NCBI GenBank assembly: GCA_937898895.1
Contig: CALDKL010000404.1
Location: forward strand, 1 to 19,181
From: an uncultured Verrucomicrobiae bacterium
GTDB lineage: Bacteria > Verrucomicrobiota > Verrucomicrobiia > Verrucomicrobiales > DEV007
Length of the DNA stretch: 19,181 nucleotides
Reading direction: 5' to 3'
A model generated the notes under the pieces. It ran no database searches. It was not told the DNA's origin and saw only the letters and a program-made list of their open reading frames with translations. Positions 1 through 7,488 of this stretch are shown in pieces. Every line of letters starts with the position of its first letter. Position 1 is the first letter of the stretch. Position numbers and translations under genes: made by a program.

Positions 1-1
1 A

Positions 2-1573
2 ATGGTCCACGTGTGTCACCGCCTGGATCGCGGCGCGGGGGATCATGAGTTTTTCGATGCCGCGGGCGGCAGCGAGGGCAACGGGATCACCCGTGCGGTG
101 CCGTGCCTGAACGTCGGCCACGAGGAGCATGTAGGGACTGTCTTCATTCTCGCGCATCTCGAACCATTCATTCACCGCCTCCCGCAGCACGCTGGGAGCG
201 AAGGGACGAAAGGATTCTCGGAATTTGATCTTCACGTTCATGATGCGCTGCATCTCGGGAGAGCGAGGGTCTCCGAGGATGCTACGCCCGCCGAGGGCTC
301 GGGGACCGAATTCCATCCGTCCCTGAAACCACCCTACCACCTTTCCCTCCGCGAGATGGCGGGCGACTGCCTCGACGAGTGCCTCGTCGTCTGGCATCGT
401 GGCAAAGACGGCCCCTTCTCCGCGCAAGTCCTGCGCGATGCCTTCGTCGATGAACTGCGGACCGAGCAAGGTTCCTCCCTGAAGATCGGGCAGACGGGGT
501 TCCCTCGGCTTCTCGAGGAGCTGGTGCCAGACAAACAGCGCCGCCCCGAGGGCTCCTCCCGCATCCCCGGCGGCCGGCTGGACCCAGACCTGTTCGAAGG
601 GGCCCTCGCGGAGGATGCGCCCGTTGGCGACACAGTTGAGCGCAACCCCGCCGGCCAGGCAGAGATTCCGCGAGCCCGTGAGACTGTGGGCGTGGTTCGC
701 GATCCTGAGCATGATGCGCTCGGTGACTTCCTGGATGCTCGCCGCCACATCCATATCGTGTTGTGTCAGGGGCGACTCGGGGGCACGGGCTGGCGCACCG
801 AACAATTCCTCGAACTTTCGGTTCGTCATCGTCAATCCGGTGCAGTAGTGGAAATACGATTGATCGAGCCGGAAGGATCCGTCTTCGCGCAGATCGATGA
901 GGTGCTCGAGAATGCGATCGACGAACGTGGGCTCTCCGTAGGGAGCCAGCCCCATAAGTTTGTATTCCCCGCTGTTGACCCGAAACCCGGCGTAGTACGT
1001 GAACGCGGAGTAGAGCAACCCGAGGGAATGCGGAAAGCGCTGTTCGACGAGTGGCGCAATACGATTTCCCTGCCCGCGGAAGATCGAAGTTGTCGTCCAC
1101 TCCCCCACTCCGTCGGCACAGACGACGGCCGCTTCTTCGAAGGACGACGGGAAAAAGGCGCTTGCGGCATGCGACTCGTGGTGACTCGTATACACGAGGG
1201 GACAACCGGGCGGCTTGCCCCGCTCGACGCGGCGCAGACCACCGAGGATCTCGCGGCGGAGAAAGAGTTTCTCCTTCACCCACACCGGCAGTGCTCTCCG
1301 GAAACTGGAGAAGCCGCGCGGGGCGAAGGCGAGATAGGTCTCGACGAGACGCTCAAACTTCCGCAGCGGTTTCTCGTAGAAAACCACGTGATCGACCCCG
1401 TCCAGACCGATGCCGATCTCGTCGAGACAATAGCGGATCGCATTCACGGGGAAGGACTCGTCGTGCTTCTTTCTCGTGAATCGTTCCTCCTGCGCGGCGG
1501 CGACGATCCGCCCGTCCTCGACGAGAGCCGCTGCCGAGTCGTGGTAAAAAGAGGAGATGCCGAGAATTCGCAT
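2..1573 (-). CDS. NodU/CmcH-family carbamoyltransferase (C-terminus cut by window edge)
   Basis: Transfers a carbamoyl group from carbamoyl phosphate, through a carbamoyl-adenylate, to a hydroxyl of a sugar or natural product in the cytoplasm (family knowledge). I translated the minus strand from the ATG at 1573; almost all of the 524 codons were checked and none is a stop. The protein begins MRILGISSFYHDSAA. The metal-binding motif HHESHAASAFFPS has H131, H132 and H135. LAGGVALN (306-313) is the ASKHA signature of the N-terminal TsaD/Kae1-like domain. GWFQGRMEFGPRALG (414-428) and AVTHVD (518-523) are hallmarks of the C-terminal domain. Family members are about 570-620 residues, so roughly 50-100 residues lie off the left edge. 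It starts 34 bp after the SGNH hydrolase stop, which suggests cotranscription. No strong SD is visible. The acceptor substrate cannot be read from sequence. Confidence 0.95.
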   Translation of the reverse strand, partial: MRILGISSFYHDSAAALVEDGRIVAAAQEERFTRKKHDESFPVNAIRYCLDEIGIGLDGVDHVVFYEKPLRKFERLVETYLAFAPRGFSSFRRALPVWVKEKLFLRREILGGLRRVERGKPPGCPLVYTSHHESHAASAFFPSSFEEAAVVCADGVGEWTTTSIFRGQGNRIAPLVEQRFPHSLGLLYSAFTYYAGFRVNSGEYKLMGLAPYGEPTFVDRILEHLIDLREDGSFRLDQSYFHYCTGLTMTNRKFEELFGAPARAPESPLTQHDMDVAASIQEVTERIMLRIANHAHSLTGSRNLCLAGGVALNCVANGRILREGPFEQVWVQPAAGDAGGALGAALFVWHQLLEKPREPRLPDLQGGTLLGPQFIDEGIAQDLRGEGAVFATMPDDEALVEAVARHLAEGKVVGWFQGRMEFGPRALGGRSILGDPRSPEMQRIMNVKIKFRESFRPFAPSVLREAVNEWFEMRENEDSPYMLLVADVQARHRTGDPVALAAARGIEKLMIPRAAIQAVTHVDH

Positions 1574-1607
1574 GGACCCGCGACCCTGAACCCTGCCCGC
1601 GCTTCGA

Positions 1608-2717
1608 TCAACCTCCCTTTTCCTTAGCGAGGGCCTCCCGGAGGCAGGGCAGGAGGGCGGCGGAATACGCCCGATTGCCTGCCGGGGTGAGGTGGCGATC
1701 CGCGTAATAATAAAGCGGCTGTGCGGTCGCCTCCCTTTCCGTGCGCATCGCCTCGGTCGGATCCTCATAGGCGATCCCCAAAGCCGCGCAGGTGGCGGCG
1801 AGTTCCTCTTCGATCTCGAAATGGAGCGGGTCGATCCCGCGAATCTGCGCTGCGGGATCGATGCGATTGTGATCCGGAACCGAGACCACGAGGAGCCTCG
1901 CATCGAGTTCGCGGCATCGCCGCGCGATCAGGGCGATCTGACCCCGCGTCACCTCCCAGGCCCGCGCCTTTTCCTTCACTGTGCTGATGGATCGGCCCTT
2001 GATCCCCACAAGGCGATAGCGCAGCCCCTTCAATCCTTCCGAAACGAGAGCCCCCGAATAGAGCGCGGGACGATCCCGCTTTTTCACCTCGGCTGGCGCA
2101 CGAAGGGCGAGCGGATCGTAGGTCGCCAGCACATCGGGGGAAAGATCATCCCTGACGACCCGACCGGAGGCGTCCGCATGAAAGGACGGCTTCTCTCGCC
2201 GGGTGTTGTCCTCGAGATCATTCCAGAAAAAGACGAGCAGGACGAGATCGGGTCGCAGTGCCGCACCGAGAGTGTCGAGCACGGCGAGTTCCTCGCGCTG
2301 ACCGTATCCGTTGCATCCTCCGTTGATGAACTCGACGGAGGGGAGCGCCCTGCCAAGAAGTGCGACGAAGGTGTCTTTGTCAGGAGACCCCAGGCCATAG
2401 GTGAAGGAGTCGCCGAGGACCAGCACGCGGCGTTGGAAGGAAGAGGGTCGTTCGCGAAGGAAGTCCCCGGCGGCCCGGAGTCCCTGGCGATTGTGATGAA
2501 AGGCATGTTCATACTCCCAGGTCACGATCTCTCCGGAGACCCCCGGCAAAGGGGCCGAAGTCAGCACCGGATGCGGGCCGAAAGGCTGATCGCTCCTCGC
2601 CGACGGGGGCTGCCAGAACAGGCGCAGGGCGACTTCGAAAACCAACAGGCAGACCGCGAGGCTCATCATGAGCGCCACGCATCCGAAGATCTTTCGTTTT
2701 CCCGAAGACAGTGCCAT
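1608..2717 (-). CDS. Membrane-anchored SGNH/GDSL hydrolase-family protein
   Basis: Probable ester hydrolase or acyltransferase-like protein held in the inner membrane with a periplasmic catalytic domain. From the ATG at 2717 it is 369 residues, with an N-terminal hydrophobic segment at about residues 9-32. Block I is VLGDSFTYGLG with nucleophile S104. An Asn-Gly-rich stretch (INGGCNGYG, about 131-139) fits block II. FFWNDLEDN (N166, D167) fits block III. DRHLTPAG gives the C-terminal Asp-x-x-His-like pair D340/H342. In-frame starts at 2729 (ATG) and 2744 (GTG) would add 4 or 9 residues. None has an SD; 2717 was chosen because it puts the anchor nearest the N-terminus. It lies directly upstream of the carbamoyltransferase. 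SGNH plus carbamoyltransferase pairs are known from polysaccharide and natural-product loci, so glycan or metabolite decoration is the likely context. The substrate is unknown. Confidence 0.88.
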   Translation of the reverse strand: MALSSGKRKIFGCVALMMSLAVCLLVFEVALRLFWQPPSARSDQPFGPHPVLTSAPLPGVSGEIVTWEYEHAFHHNRQGLRAAGDFLRERPSSFQRRVLVLGDSFTYGLGSPDKDTFVALLGRALPSVEFINGGCNGYGQREELAVLDTLGAALRPDLVLLVFFWNDLEDNTRREKPSFHADASGRVVRDDLSPDVLATYDPLALRAPAEVKKRDRPALYSGALVSEGLKGLRYRLVGIKGRSISTVKEKARAWEVTRGQIALIARRCRELDARLLVVSVPDHNRIDPAAQIRGIDPLHFEIEEELAATCAALGIAYEDPTEAMRTEREATAQPLYYYADRHLTPAGNRAYSAALLPCLREALAKEKGG

Positions 2718-2771
2718 TCGACACAACATCGCCGCCGCTACCACATCCCGGCAACCGGATTTTCCCCTCCC

Positions 2772-2803
2772 CTGCCGGAGCCGGAAGGGCGCCCTGTCGG
2801 CAG
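2772..2803 (-). terminator. Possible hairpin between the Tat protein and the SGNH hydrolase
   Basis: CTGCCG (2772-2777) and CGGCAG (2798-2803) are a perfect 6-bp inverted repeat, and the loop contains the palindrome GGGCGCCC (2787-2794). It lies 21 bp downstream of the Tat-protein stop. No T tract follows on the minus strand, so this is at best a factor-dependent terminator or an mRNA-processing structure. Confidence 0.25.
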
Positions 2804-2824
2804 AGAGCGAATGAAAAGCGGGAT

Positions 2825-4387
2825 TCAGACTCCCAGCAATTCCCTCGCTTCCTCCTGCCCCGGCGCGGGATAACCGTATTCACTCGCGGTGACACGGGCA
2901 AGTCCGGCAAGGTGACGCCAGCGGAAGGCGGGACGAGTGAGATGAAAATCATCCCACACCGTTTGAAAATATTTCTCCGCGTGGAGCGCTCCGTCCTCGC
3001 TCACCGCAAATCGAAGGAGGCGTTCAAAGACAGGTCGCTCGGGCAATTTCAAATCCGCCCATCGGTGCACCACGGCCGCAGCGTGGGACTGGAGCCGTCC
3101 CCGCACGGCCTCATCGAGGCGGGCAAGCAAGGCGGGCTCGTCCGATTCCGTGATCGAATCGACCTGTCTCGCCGAAGGTGACGGACTCGCCTTGAGGAGC
3201 ATCTCGCCCCGACCGGCGGCGCGGTCGCGCGCCACTCCCCAGGCCCCGAGAATGAGGCAGGCGTGGGCATGTTTTCCCGTTCCCGCCTTCGCCAGATTTC
3301 GCCAGGCATGGGCTGCGTCGCTCGCGTGGACGCCGACCGAATCCCCATGCACGCTGCCCGTCGGCTTGCCCGAGGATTCCCATTCAGGAATCCGGCCCGG
3401 ATCGCGCAACACGATCTGATTCGCGGCAAGGGCGAGTGCCTCGCCGACAACCTCTGGCCGATAGCCCGCCGCCAGGGCTGCGGCGGCGGCATCTGCCGCG
3501 TCTGCGGGAGAACTGCCGAAGAAGGTCATGCCGAGTTCCTCGACGAAGGCATCCTCCGCCGCCCTGGTTCCGGCTTCGCGCGAAAGCAGGCCGTGCTTCT
3601 CGAGAGCGGCAGAGAGGACGCGACCCGGCTCCTCCCATTCGCTGCGGCGGTGGCGCTCCGCATTCAGACAATACCGCAGAGATTGGCGGAGCAGCACCGA
3701 TGCATGAGCCTCCCCGACGAGCGTCCGCATCTCCCAGGCTCGGCTCGGAAGGACCGTGCGATGCACCTCGATTCCTTCGCGAATCGCTTCGAGCAGTGCA
3801 TCGAAGGCAGCCGCCTCGCTCGTTCCGCTAAGACCCGCGAAGAGACGCTCGGCCTTTTCGGCATTCTTCTCATGGATCGCAGCGAGCAGCGCAGCGGAGT
3901 CCGTGCTACCCGCCTCCGGTGCGGACACGGGCCGGAGCACCTCCGAGGCGCGTCCACCGTGTTCGCCGATCCGGTTGGTGTTCCGATAGAGCACCTTGAA
4001 CACCGGCAGGGCAGCCTCCTTCTCTGGCAATAGCAGGGACATATTCAGGGCCGGAGAGAGAGCCATGAAGGTGTGGAAGCCAATGTAATCCTCTCCGCCA
4101 AACGTCCTTGCGTTGGCGAGAGCACCCGCCGCGATGAGGCGTTTCAGAGCCACCCCCTCCCTGACCTTCGCGAGAAGCCCCGCCTGCAAACCTGCCACTG
4201 GCGTTTCCTGGAGAAAGGCAACGAGCGGCTCGAGTTCTCCAAAGGCGAGAGCCCCGGAATCCTCGGCGGCGAGGGTTCGGGGAGCGAGTCCGAGATCCGC
4301 CGCAAGGGCGGGGCCGATCGTGGCGACCAGAGTTCCCTGAGCAACTCCGGCCAGAAAACGACGACGTGAGAACGAATCCTGCTTCAT
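2825..4387 (-). CDS. Tat-exported protein of unknown function, His-rich
   Basis: I cannot assign a function. The 520-residue protein starts MKQDSFSRRRFLAG, with twin-arginine motif SRRRFL (7-12), a hydrophobic stretch (13-26) and an AxA-type cleavage region (27-30). It is therefore predicted to be exported folded, which often implies a bound cofactor. Distinct local features are GGEDYIGFHTFM (97-108, H105), GEHGG (H143), and a histidine cluster H347, H354, H360, H373, H375 within the segment 343-385. The C-terminal block FRWRHLAGLARV is also striking. From memory, similar proteins occur in planctomycetes and verrucomicrobia without a named activity. The start is well supported: GGAGG (minus strand, 4397-4393) sits 5 nt upstream of the ATG, the only canonical SD in the window. 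It is divergent from the M1 aminopeptidase and upstream of the SGNH/carbamoyltransferase pair. Metal or haem binding by the histidines is speculation. Confidence 0.85.
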   Translation of the reverse strand: MKQDSFSRRRFLAGVAQGTLVATIGPALAADLGLAPRTLAAEDSGALAFGELEPLVAFLQETPVAGLQAGLLAKVREGVALKRLIAAGALANARTFGGEDYIGFHTFMALSPALNMSLLLPEKEAALPVFKVLYRNTNRIGEHGGRASEVLRPVSAPEAGSTDSAALLAAIHEKNAEKAERLFAGLSGTSEAAAFDALLEAIREGIEVHRTVLPSRAWEMRTLVGEAHASVLLRQSLRYCLNAERHRRSEWEEPGRVLSAALEKHGLLSREAGTRAAEDAFVEELGMTFFGSSPADAADAAAAALAAGYRPEVVGEALALAANQIVLRDPGRIPEWESSGKPTGSVHGDSVGVHASDAAHAWRNLAKAGTGKHAHACLILGAWGVARDRAAGRGEMLLKASPSPSARQVDSITESDEPALLARLDEAVRGRLQSHAAAVVHRWADLKLPERPVFERLLRFAVSEDGALHAEKYFQTVWDDFHLTRPAFRWRHLAGLARVTASEYGYPAPGQEEARELLGV

Positions 4388-4390
4388 GGA

Positions 4391-4426
4391 AACCTCCGAG
4401 GTTCGGGTTGTATCGGAACTTTTCCG
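4391..4426 (-). promoter_or_regulatory. Two small inverted repeats in the leader of the Tat-protein gene
   Basis: AACCTC-C-GAGGTT (4391-4403) is a 6-bp inverted repeat that contains the SD of the downstream gene. CGGAA-CTT-TTCCG (4414-4426) is a second one, 10 nt further upstream. Either could be an operator or a leader hairpin that masks the ribosome-binding site. Both are short and could arise by chance. Confidence 0.3.
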
Positions 4427-4499
4427 AGTTTCTCAGAACGCCCCTCCCTGGGTCAAGAAGGATCCCGGCAGAATCGACATTTTTCCTCTCCACACCTCC

Positions 4500-4529
4500 T
4501 TTACGCGGGACGAAAAATCCTGCTACGAT
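4500..4529 (+). promoter_or_regulatory. Weak sigma70-like promoter candidate for the M1 aminopeptidase
   Basis: TTTACG (4500-4505) and TACGAT (4524-4529) are separated by 18 bp. Each box matches the consensus at four of six positions. A transcript from here would have a leader of roughly 120 nt. In a GC-rich genome of uncertain phylum this is only a candidate. Confidence 0.2.
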
Positions 4530-4586
4530 CTCCGGCTGATCCGCCAATGCCTGGAAAGTGTGATTTCAGGGCGAGCGAGTCTTCCC

Positions 4587-4616
4587 TTTTTTTTTTTTCA
4601 TAGATTCTCGAGAATC
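4587..4616 (+). repeat. T12 homopolymer followed by a 14-bp perfect palindrome
   Basis: Twelve consecutive T residues (4587-4598) are followed after 4 nt by GATTCTCGAGAATC (4603-4616), which equals its own reverse complement. It lies 38 bp before the M1 aminopeptidase ATG, in the divergent intergenic region. The palindrome could be a binding site. The order (T tract before the stem on the plus strand) rules out an intrinsic terminator in that direction. Confidence 0.6.
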
Positions 4617-4654
4617 GCCCTCCTCCCGTGCTTCCCCGCCCCTATCCTTCCCCC

Positions 4655-7327
4655 ATGCGACCGACCTCCCTTCTTCTCCTTTCGCTCCTTCTCGCTTCGC
4701 CACTCCTCGCGGAATGGCATTCCCACGGCGGATGGGAGGTCTGTGCCTGCAAAGCCCACCTCCTCCGGGCCCTCCCTCTCGACCCCGATGCTGACCACGC
4801 CGGGAACGGACTCCGGTATGCGCGAGATCGCGAGATCGACGTAAAACACGTCCGCCTCGAACTCGATCCCGATTTCGGGAAGCGTTCCCTCTCGGGAAAG
4901 GCGACTTTGACCTTCATCCCCATCGCCAAGCCGCTCGCACAACTGCGCCTCGATGCGGTCGGGCTCGCCGTGAGCAAGGTCGAGTCATCGGCGTCGCTCC
5001 GGGACTGGGACGTCGGAAAGAACGCAATCACCCTGACATTCACTCAACCCGTCACACCGGGCACGGAGACCCGCGTCACGATCACCTACACCGCTGAGCC
5101 AGAGGACGGTTGGTTCTTCCGCACCGAGGCGATGGGATATCCGAAGGGCGACGACCATTTCTGGACCCAGGGACAACCCGAGCGCCACCGTCACTGGTTC
5201 CCCGGCTACGACTATCCGAACGAACGGTTCACCAGCGAAGTGCTCTGCCGCGTCCCAGCCGGAATGACGGTGCTTTCAAACGGACGCCTCGTCGAAGAGA
5301 GTGCTGTCGGAGACAAGACCCTCTTCCATTGGAAGCAGGAACAGGAACATGTGAACTATCTCATCTCCGTGGTCGGCGGGCATTTCAAGAAGCTCGAGGG
5401 AAAACACCGCGATCTGCCCCTCGCCTTTCTCACCCCTCCCTCCGAATTTTCCGTAGCGGAGAATTCCTTCCGCGACACGGCGGCGATCCTGGCCTTTTTC
5501 GAAGAGGAGACGGGAGTGACGTTTCCCTGGGCAAAATACTACAGCGTGTGCGTCACCGACTTCCTCGCCGGGGGTATGGAGAACACGAGCGTGACCACTC
5601 TGACGAGCGGCACCCTGTTTTCCTCCGACTCCGAAAACCTGCGCAGCTCGCATCGGCTCGACGCGCACGAGACCGCGCATCAGTGGTTCGGCGATCTCGT
5701 CACCTGCAAGGACTGGTCGCACCTCTGGCTCAACGAGGGCTTCGCGACCTACTACACGCATCTCTACGATGGCAGGAAATCCGGGGTCGAGGAAATGCGA
5801 TACCAACTGCTCGACGATCTCCGAAAGATCATCGCGAACCCTGACGAAAAGCCCATCGTCTGGCGCGGATACGGCGACCCGATGGAGCAGTTCGACTACC
5901 GAGCCTACCCGAAAGGATCGTGGGTGCTCCACATGCTGCGCTCTCAACTCGGCGCCGAACTCTTCCGCACCGCGATCAGGACCTATCTCGAACGCCACCG
6001 CAACACCGTCGCAACCACCCACGATCTCGCTGCGGTCTTCGAGGAGGTCTCGGGCCGATCCTGGGACGAGTTTTTCGACCAGTGGGTTTTCCACGGAGGC
6101 GAACCGCAGTTGAAGATCGATTATTCCTGGGACGAGTTCCGTCACCAGGCCAGACTAACCGTGAAACAAACCCAGAAGGTGAGTGAGCGGGTTCTGCTCT
6201 TCGATCTGCCCTTGCCGGTGCGTTTCATCGACGAGCAAGGAAAACAAAGCGACTTCACCATTCGCGTCCACGAGACGACCGAGGATTTCTATTTCCCGCT
6301 GCCGACGAAGGCGAAAATCGTTCGCATCGACCCTGATCTCACTCTCCTGGCGGGGATCAATTTTTCTCCCGCCAACCCGCTCCTCCACGCTCAGTTGGAG
6401 AATGCGGACGACATGATCGGACGCCTCCTCGCCGCCACCGCCCTCGGCGGACGCAAGGACCGGGACAGCCTGACTCGACTCGGAAAGACCCTCCGCGAAG
6501 ATCCCTTCTACGGAGTCCGTATCGAGGCGGCGCGATCCCTGGCAAAGACACAGACCCCCGAAGCCTTTGCGGCACTCGCCGCCTCCCTCGCTCAGAGCGA
6601 TGCGCGCGTCCGTCAGGAGGTCGTCGCGGGATTGGCAACCTTTTATTCGGAAGCCGCCTTCACGGCCCTGCGCGAGGAGATCACCCAGGAGAAGAATCCG
6701 GATATTCTCGCAGATGCACTCGAGGGCATCGGAAAATTTCCCCACGAACAGGTCCGCCCGCTCCTCCTCGCTGCGCTGGACCGCGAGAGTTTCCGCAACC
6801 GCGTGGCCTCCGCTGCGATCCGGGCGATGCGGCTCTCCCCCGATCCGACGCTCGCCAAACCCCTCCGCGACCATCTCAGGAAGGAGTCTGCAAACTACCC
6901 AAGCATTGACTTTGGTCGCGCTCTCCATGGGCTCGCGGAATTGTCAAAGGATGCGGAAGGGGCGGATCGCGAGGAGACGCGTCGCTTCCTCCTTGCCCAA
7001 CTCGATGATCCCCGAGAGGAAATCGGCCGGGCCGCCATCCTCGCTCTTGGAGAACTCGGAGATCCGCGCTCGCTTGGTGCCTTGCAGTCCTTTGCTGACT
7101 CCGACAATCCGGATCTCCCCAAGACCAAGGCCGCCAAAGAAGCGATCCAGGCCCTGAACGGGGAAAAGAAGCAAGCGAGCGAGGTAGTCGATCTGAGGCG
7201 CGAGGTGCTGTCACTTCAGGACGAATTGAAACGACTGCGTGATCGCCTCGATACTCTTGGAAAACAAACCGACGCGGCCCGATCCGCTCCAAAACCACCG
7301 ACAGCACCCGCTCCGCCAGCGAAATAA
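4655..7327 (+). CDS. Secreted M1-family zinc aminopeptidase with HEAT-like repeats and coiled-coil tail
   Basis: Removes N-terminal residues from peptides, probably in the periplasm. The 890-residue protein begins with a signal peptide (MRPTSLLLLSLLLASPLLA). The N-terminal beta domain precedes GGMEN (306-310), the exopeptidase motif equivalent to GAMEN. HETAH (338-342) with E361 completes the HEXXH-x18-E zinc site, followed in order by a helical domain. Residues about 580-835 form repeated two-helix HEAT/PBS-lyase-like units. Residues 836-875 are heptad-like and probably a coiled coil, and the last 15 residues are Pro/Ala-rich. An upstream in-frame GTG at 4628 would add nine residues before the signal peptide, so ATG 4655 is preferred. 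No SD is present; the ten bases before the ATG are all pyrimidines. Peptide scavenging is the likely role. The repeats and coiled coil suggest a partner protein or oligomer. Confidence 0.95.
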   Translation: MRPTSLLLLSLLLASPLLAEWHSHGGWEVCACKAHLLRALPLDPDADHAGNGLRYARDREIDVKHVRLELDPDFGKRSLSGKATLTFIPIAKPLAQLRLDAVGLAVSKVESSASLRDWDVGKNAITLTFTQPVTPGTETRVTITYTAEPEDGWFFRTEAMGYPKGDDHFWTQGQPERHRHWFPGYDYPNERFTSEVLCRVPAGMTVLSNGRLVEESAVGDKTLFHWKQEQEHVNYLISVVGGHFKKLEGKHRDLPLAFLTPPSEFSVAENSFRDTAAILAFFEEETGVTFPWAKYYSVCVTDFLAGGMENTSVTTLTSGTLFSSDSENLRSSHRLDAHETAHQWFGDLVTCKDWSHLWLNEGFATYYTHLYDGRKSGVEEMRYQLLDDLRKIIANPDEKPIVWRGYGDPMEQFDYRAYPKGSWVLHMLRSQLGAELFRTAIRTYLERHRNTVATTHDLAAVFEEVSGRSWDEFFDQWVFHGGEPQLKIDYSWDEFRHQARLTVKQTQKVSERVLLFDLPLPVRFIDEQGKQSDFTIRVHETTEDFYFPLPTKAKIVRIDPDLTLLAGINFSPANPLLHAQLENADDMIGRLLAATALGGRKDRDSLTRLGKTLREDPFYGVRIEAARSLAKTQTPEAFAALAASLAQSDARVRQEVVAGLATFYSEAAFTALREEITQEKNPDILADALEGIGKFPHEQVRPLLLAALDRESFRNRVASAAIRAMRLSPDPTLAKPLRDHLRKESANYPSIDFGRALHGLAELSKDAEGADREETRRFLLAQLDDPREEIGRAAILALGELGDPRSLGALQSFADSDNPDLPKTKAAKEAIQALNGEKKQASEVVDLRREVLSLQDELKRLRDRLDTLGKQTDAARSAPKPPTAPAPPAK

Positions 7328-7338
7328 CCAGCCTTCGA

Positions 7339-7353
7339 AGCCCGAGAGGGGCT
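7339..7353 (+). terminator. Short hairpin after the M1 aminopeptidase
   Basis: AGCCC-GAGAG-GGGCT forms a perfect 5-bp stem with a 5-nt loop, 11 bp after the stop codon. No T tract follows, so intrinsic termination is doubtful. The rest of the gap up to 7488 holds an AT-rich stretch around 7453-7470 containing TATAAG (7465-7470), possibly a -10 element for the next gene, but without a convincing -35. Confidence 0.3.
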
Positions 7354-7488
7354 ATCCTCCATTCGCCCAGATGGGGTGTTCGCCAAATTCGTGAGCAATC
7401 TTTGTTTCCCTCAAGGCGAGAGAGCGGAGAGAAAACCCTTTACGTTTTCTTCGATTCTGATAATTATAAGAGCCACTTCCTTTCCTGA

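Noticed and set aside
2..1627. 541-codon open frame on the plus strand
   Set aside because: It is exactly antisense to the carbamoyltransferase, whose motifs are unmistakable, and its own translation is low-complexity and lacks recognisable domains.
1692..2873. 393-codon plus-strand open frame
   Set aside because: It is antisense to the SGNH hydrolase and shows only charged, domain-free translation caused by GC-rich codon positions.
4628..4654. GTG start nine codons upstream for the M1 aminopeptidase
   Set aside because: It would place MLPRPYPSP ahead of a standard signal peptide, and no SD supports it.
7465..7470. TATAAG as -10 box of the CAP-protein gene
   Set aside because: The best upstream hexamer, TTTACG, lies 20 bp away, too far for a standard promoter. 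It is kept only as a remark on the gap.
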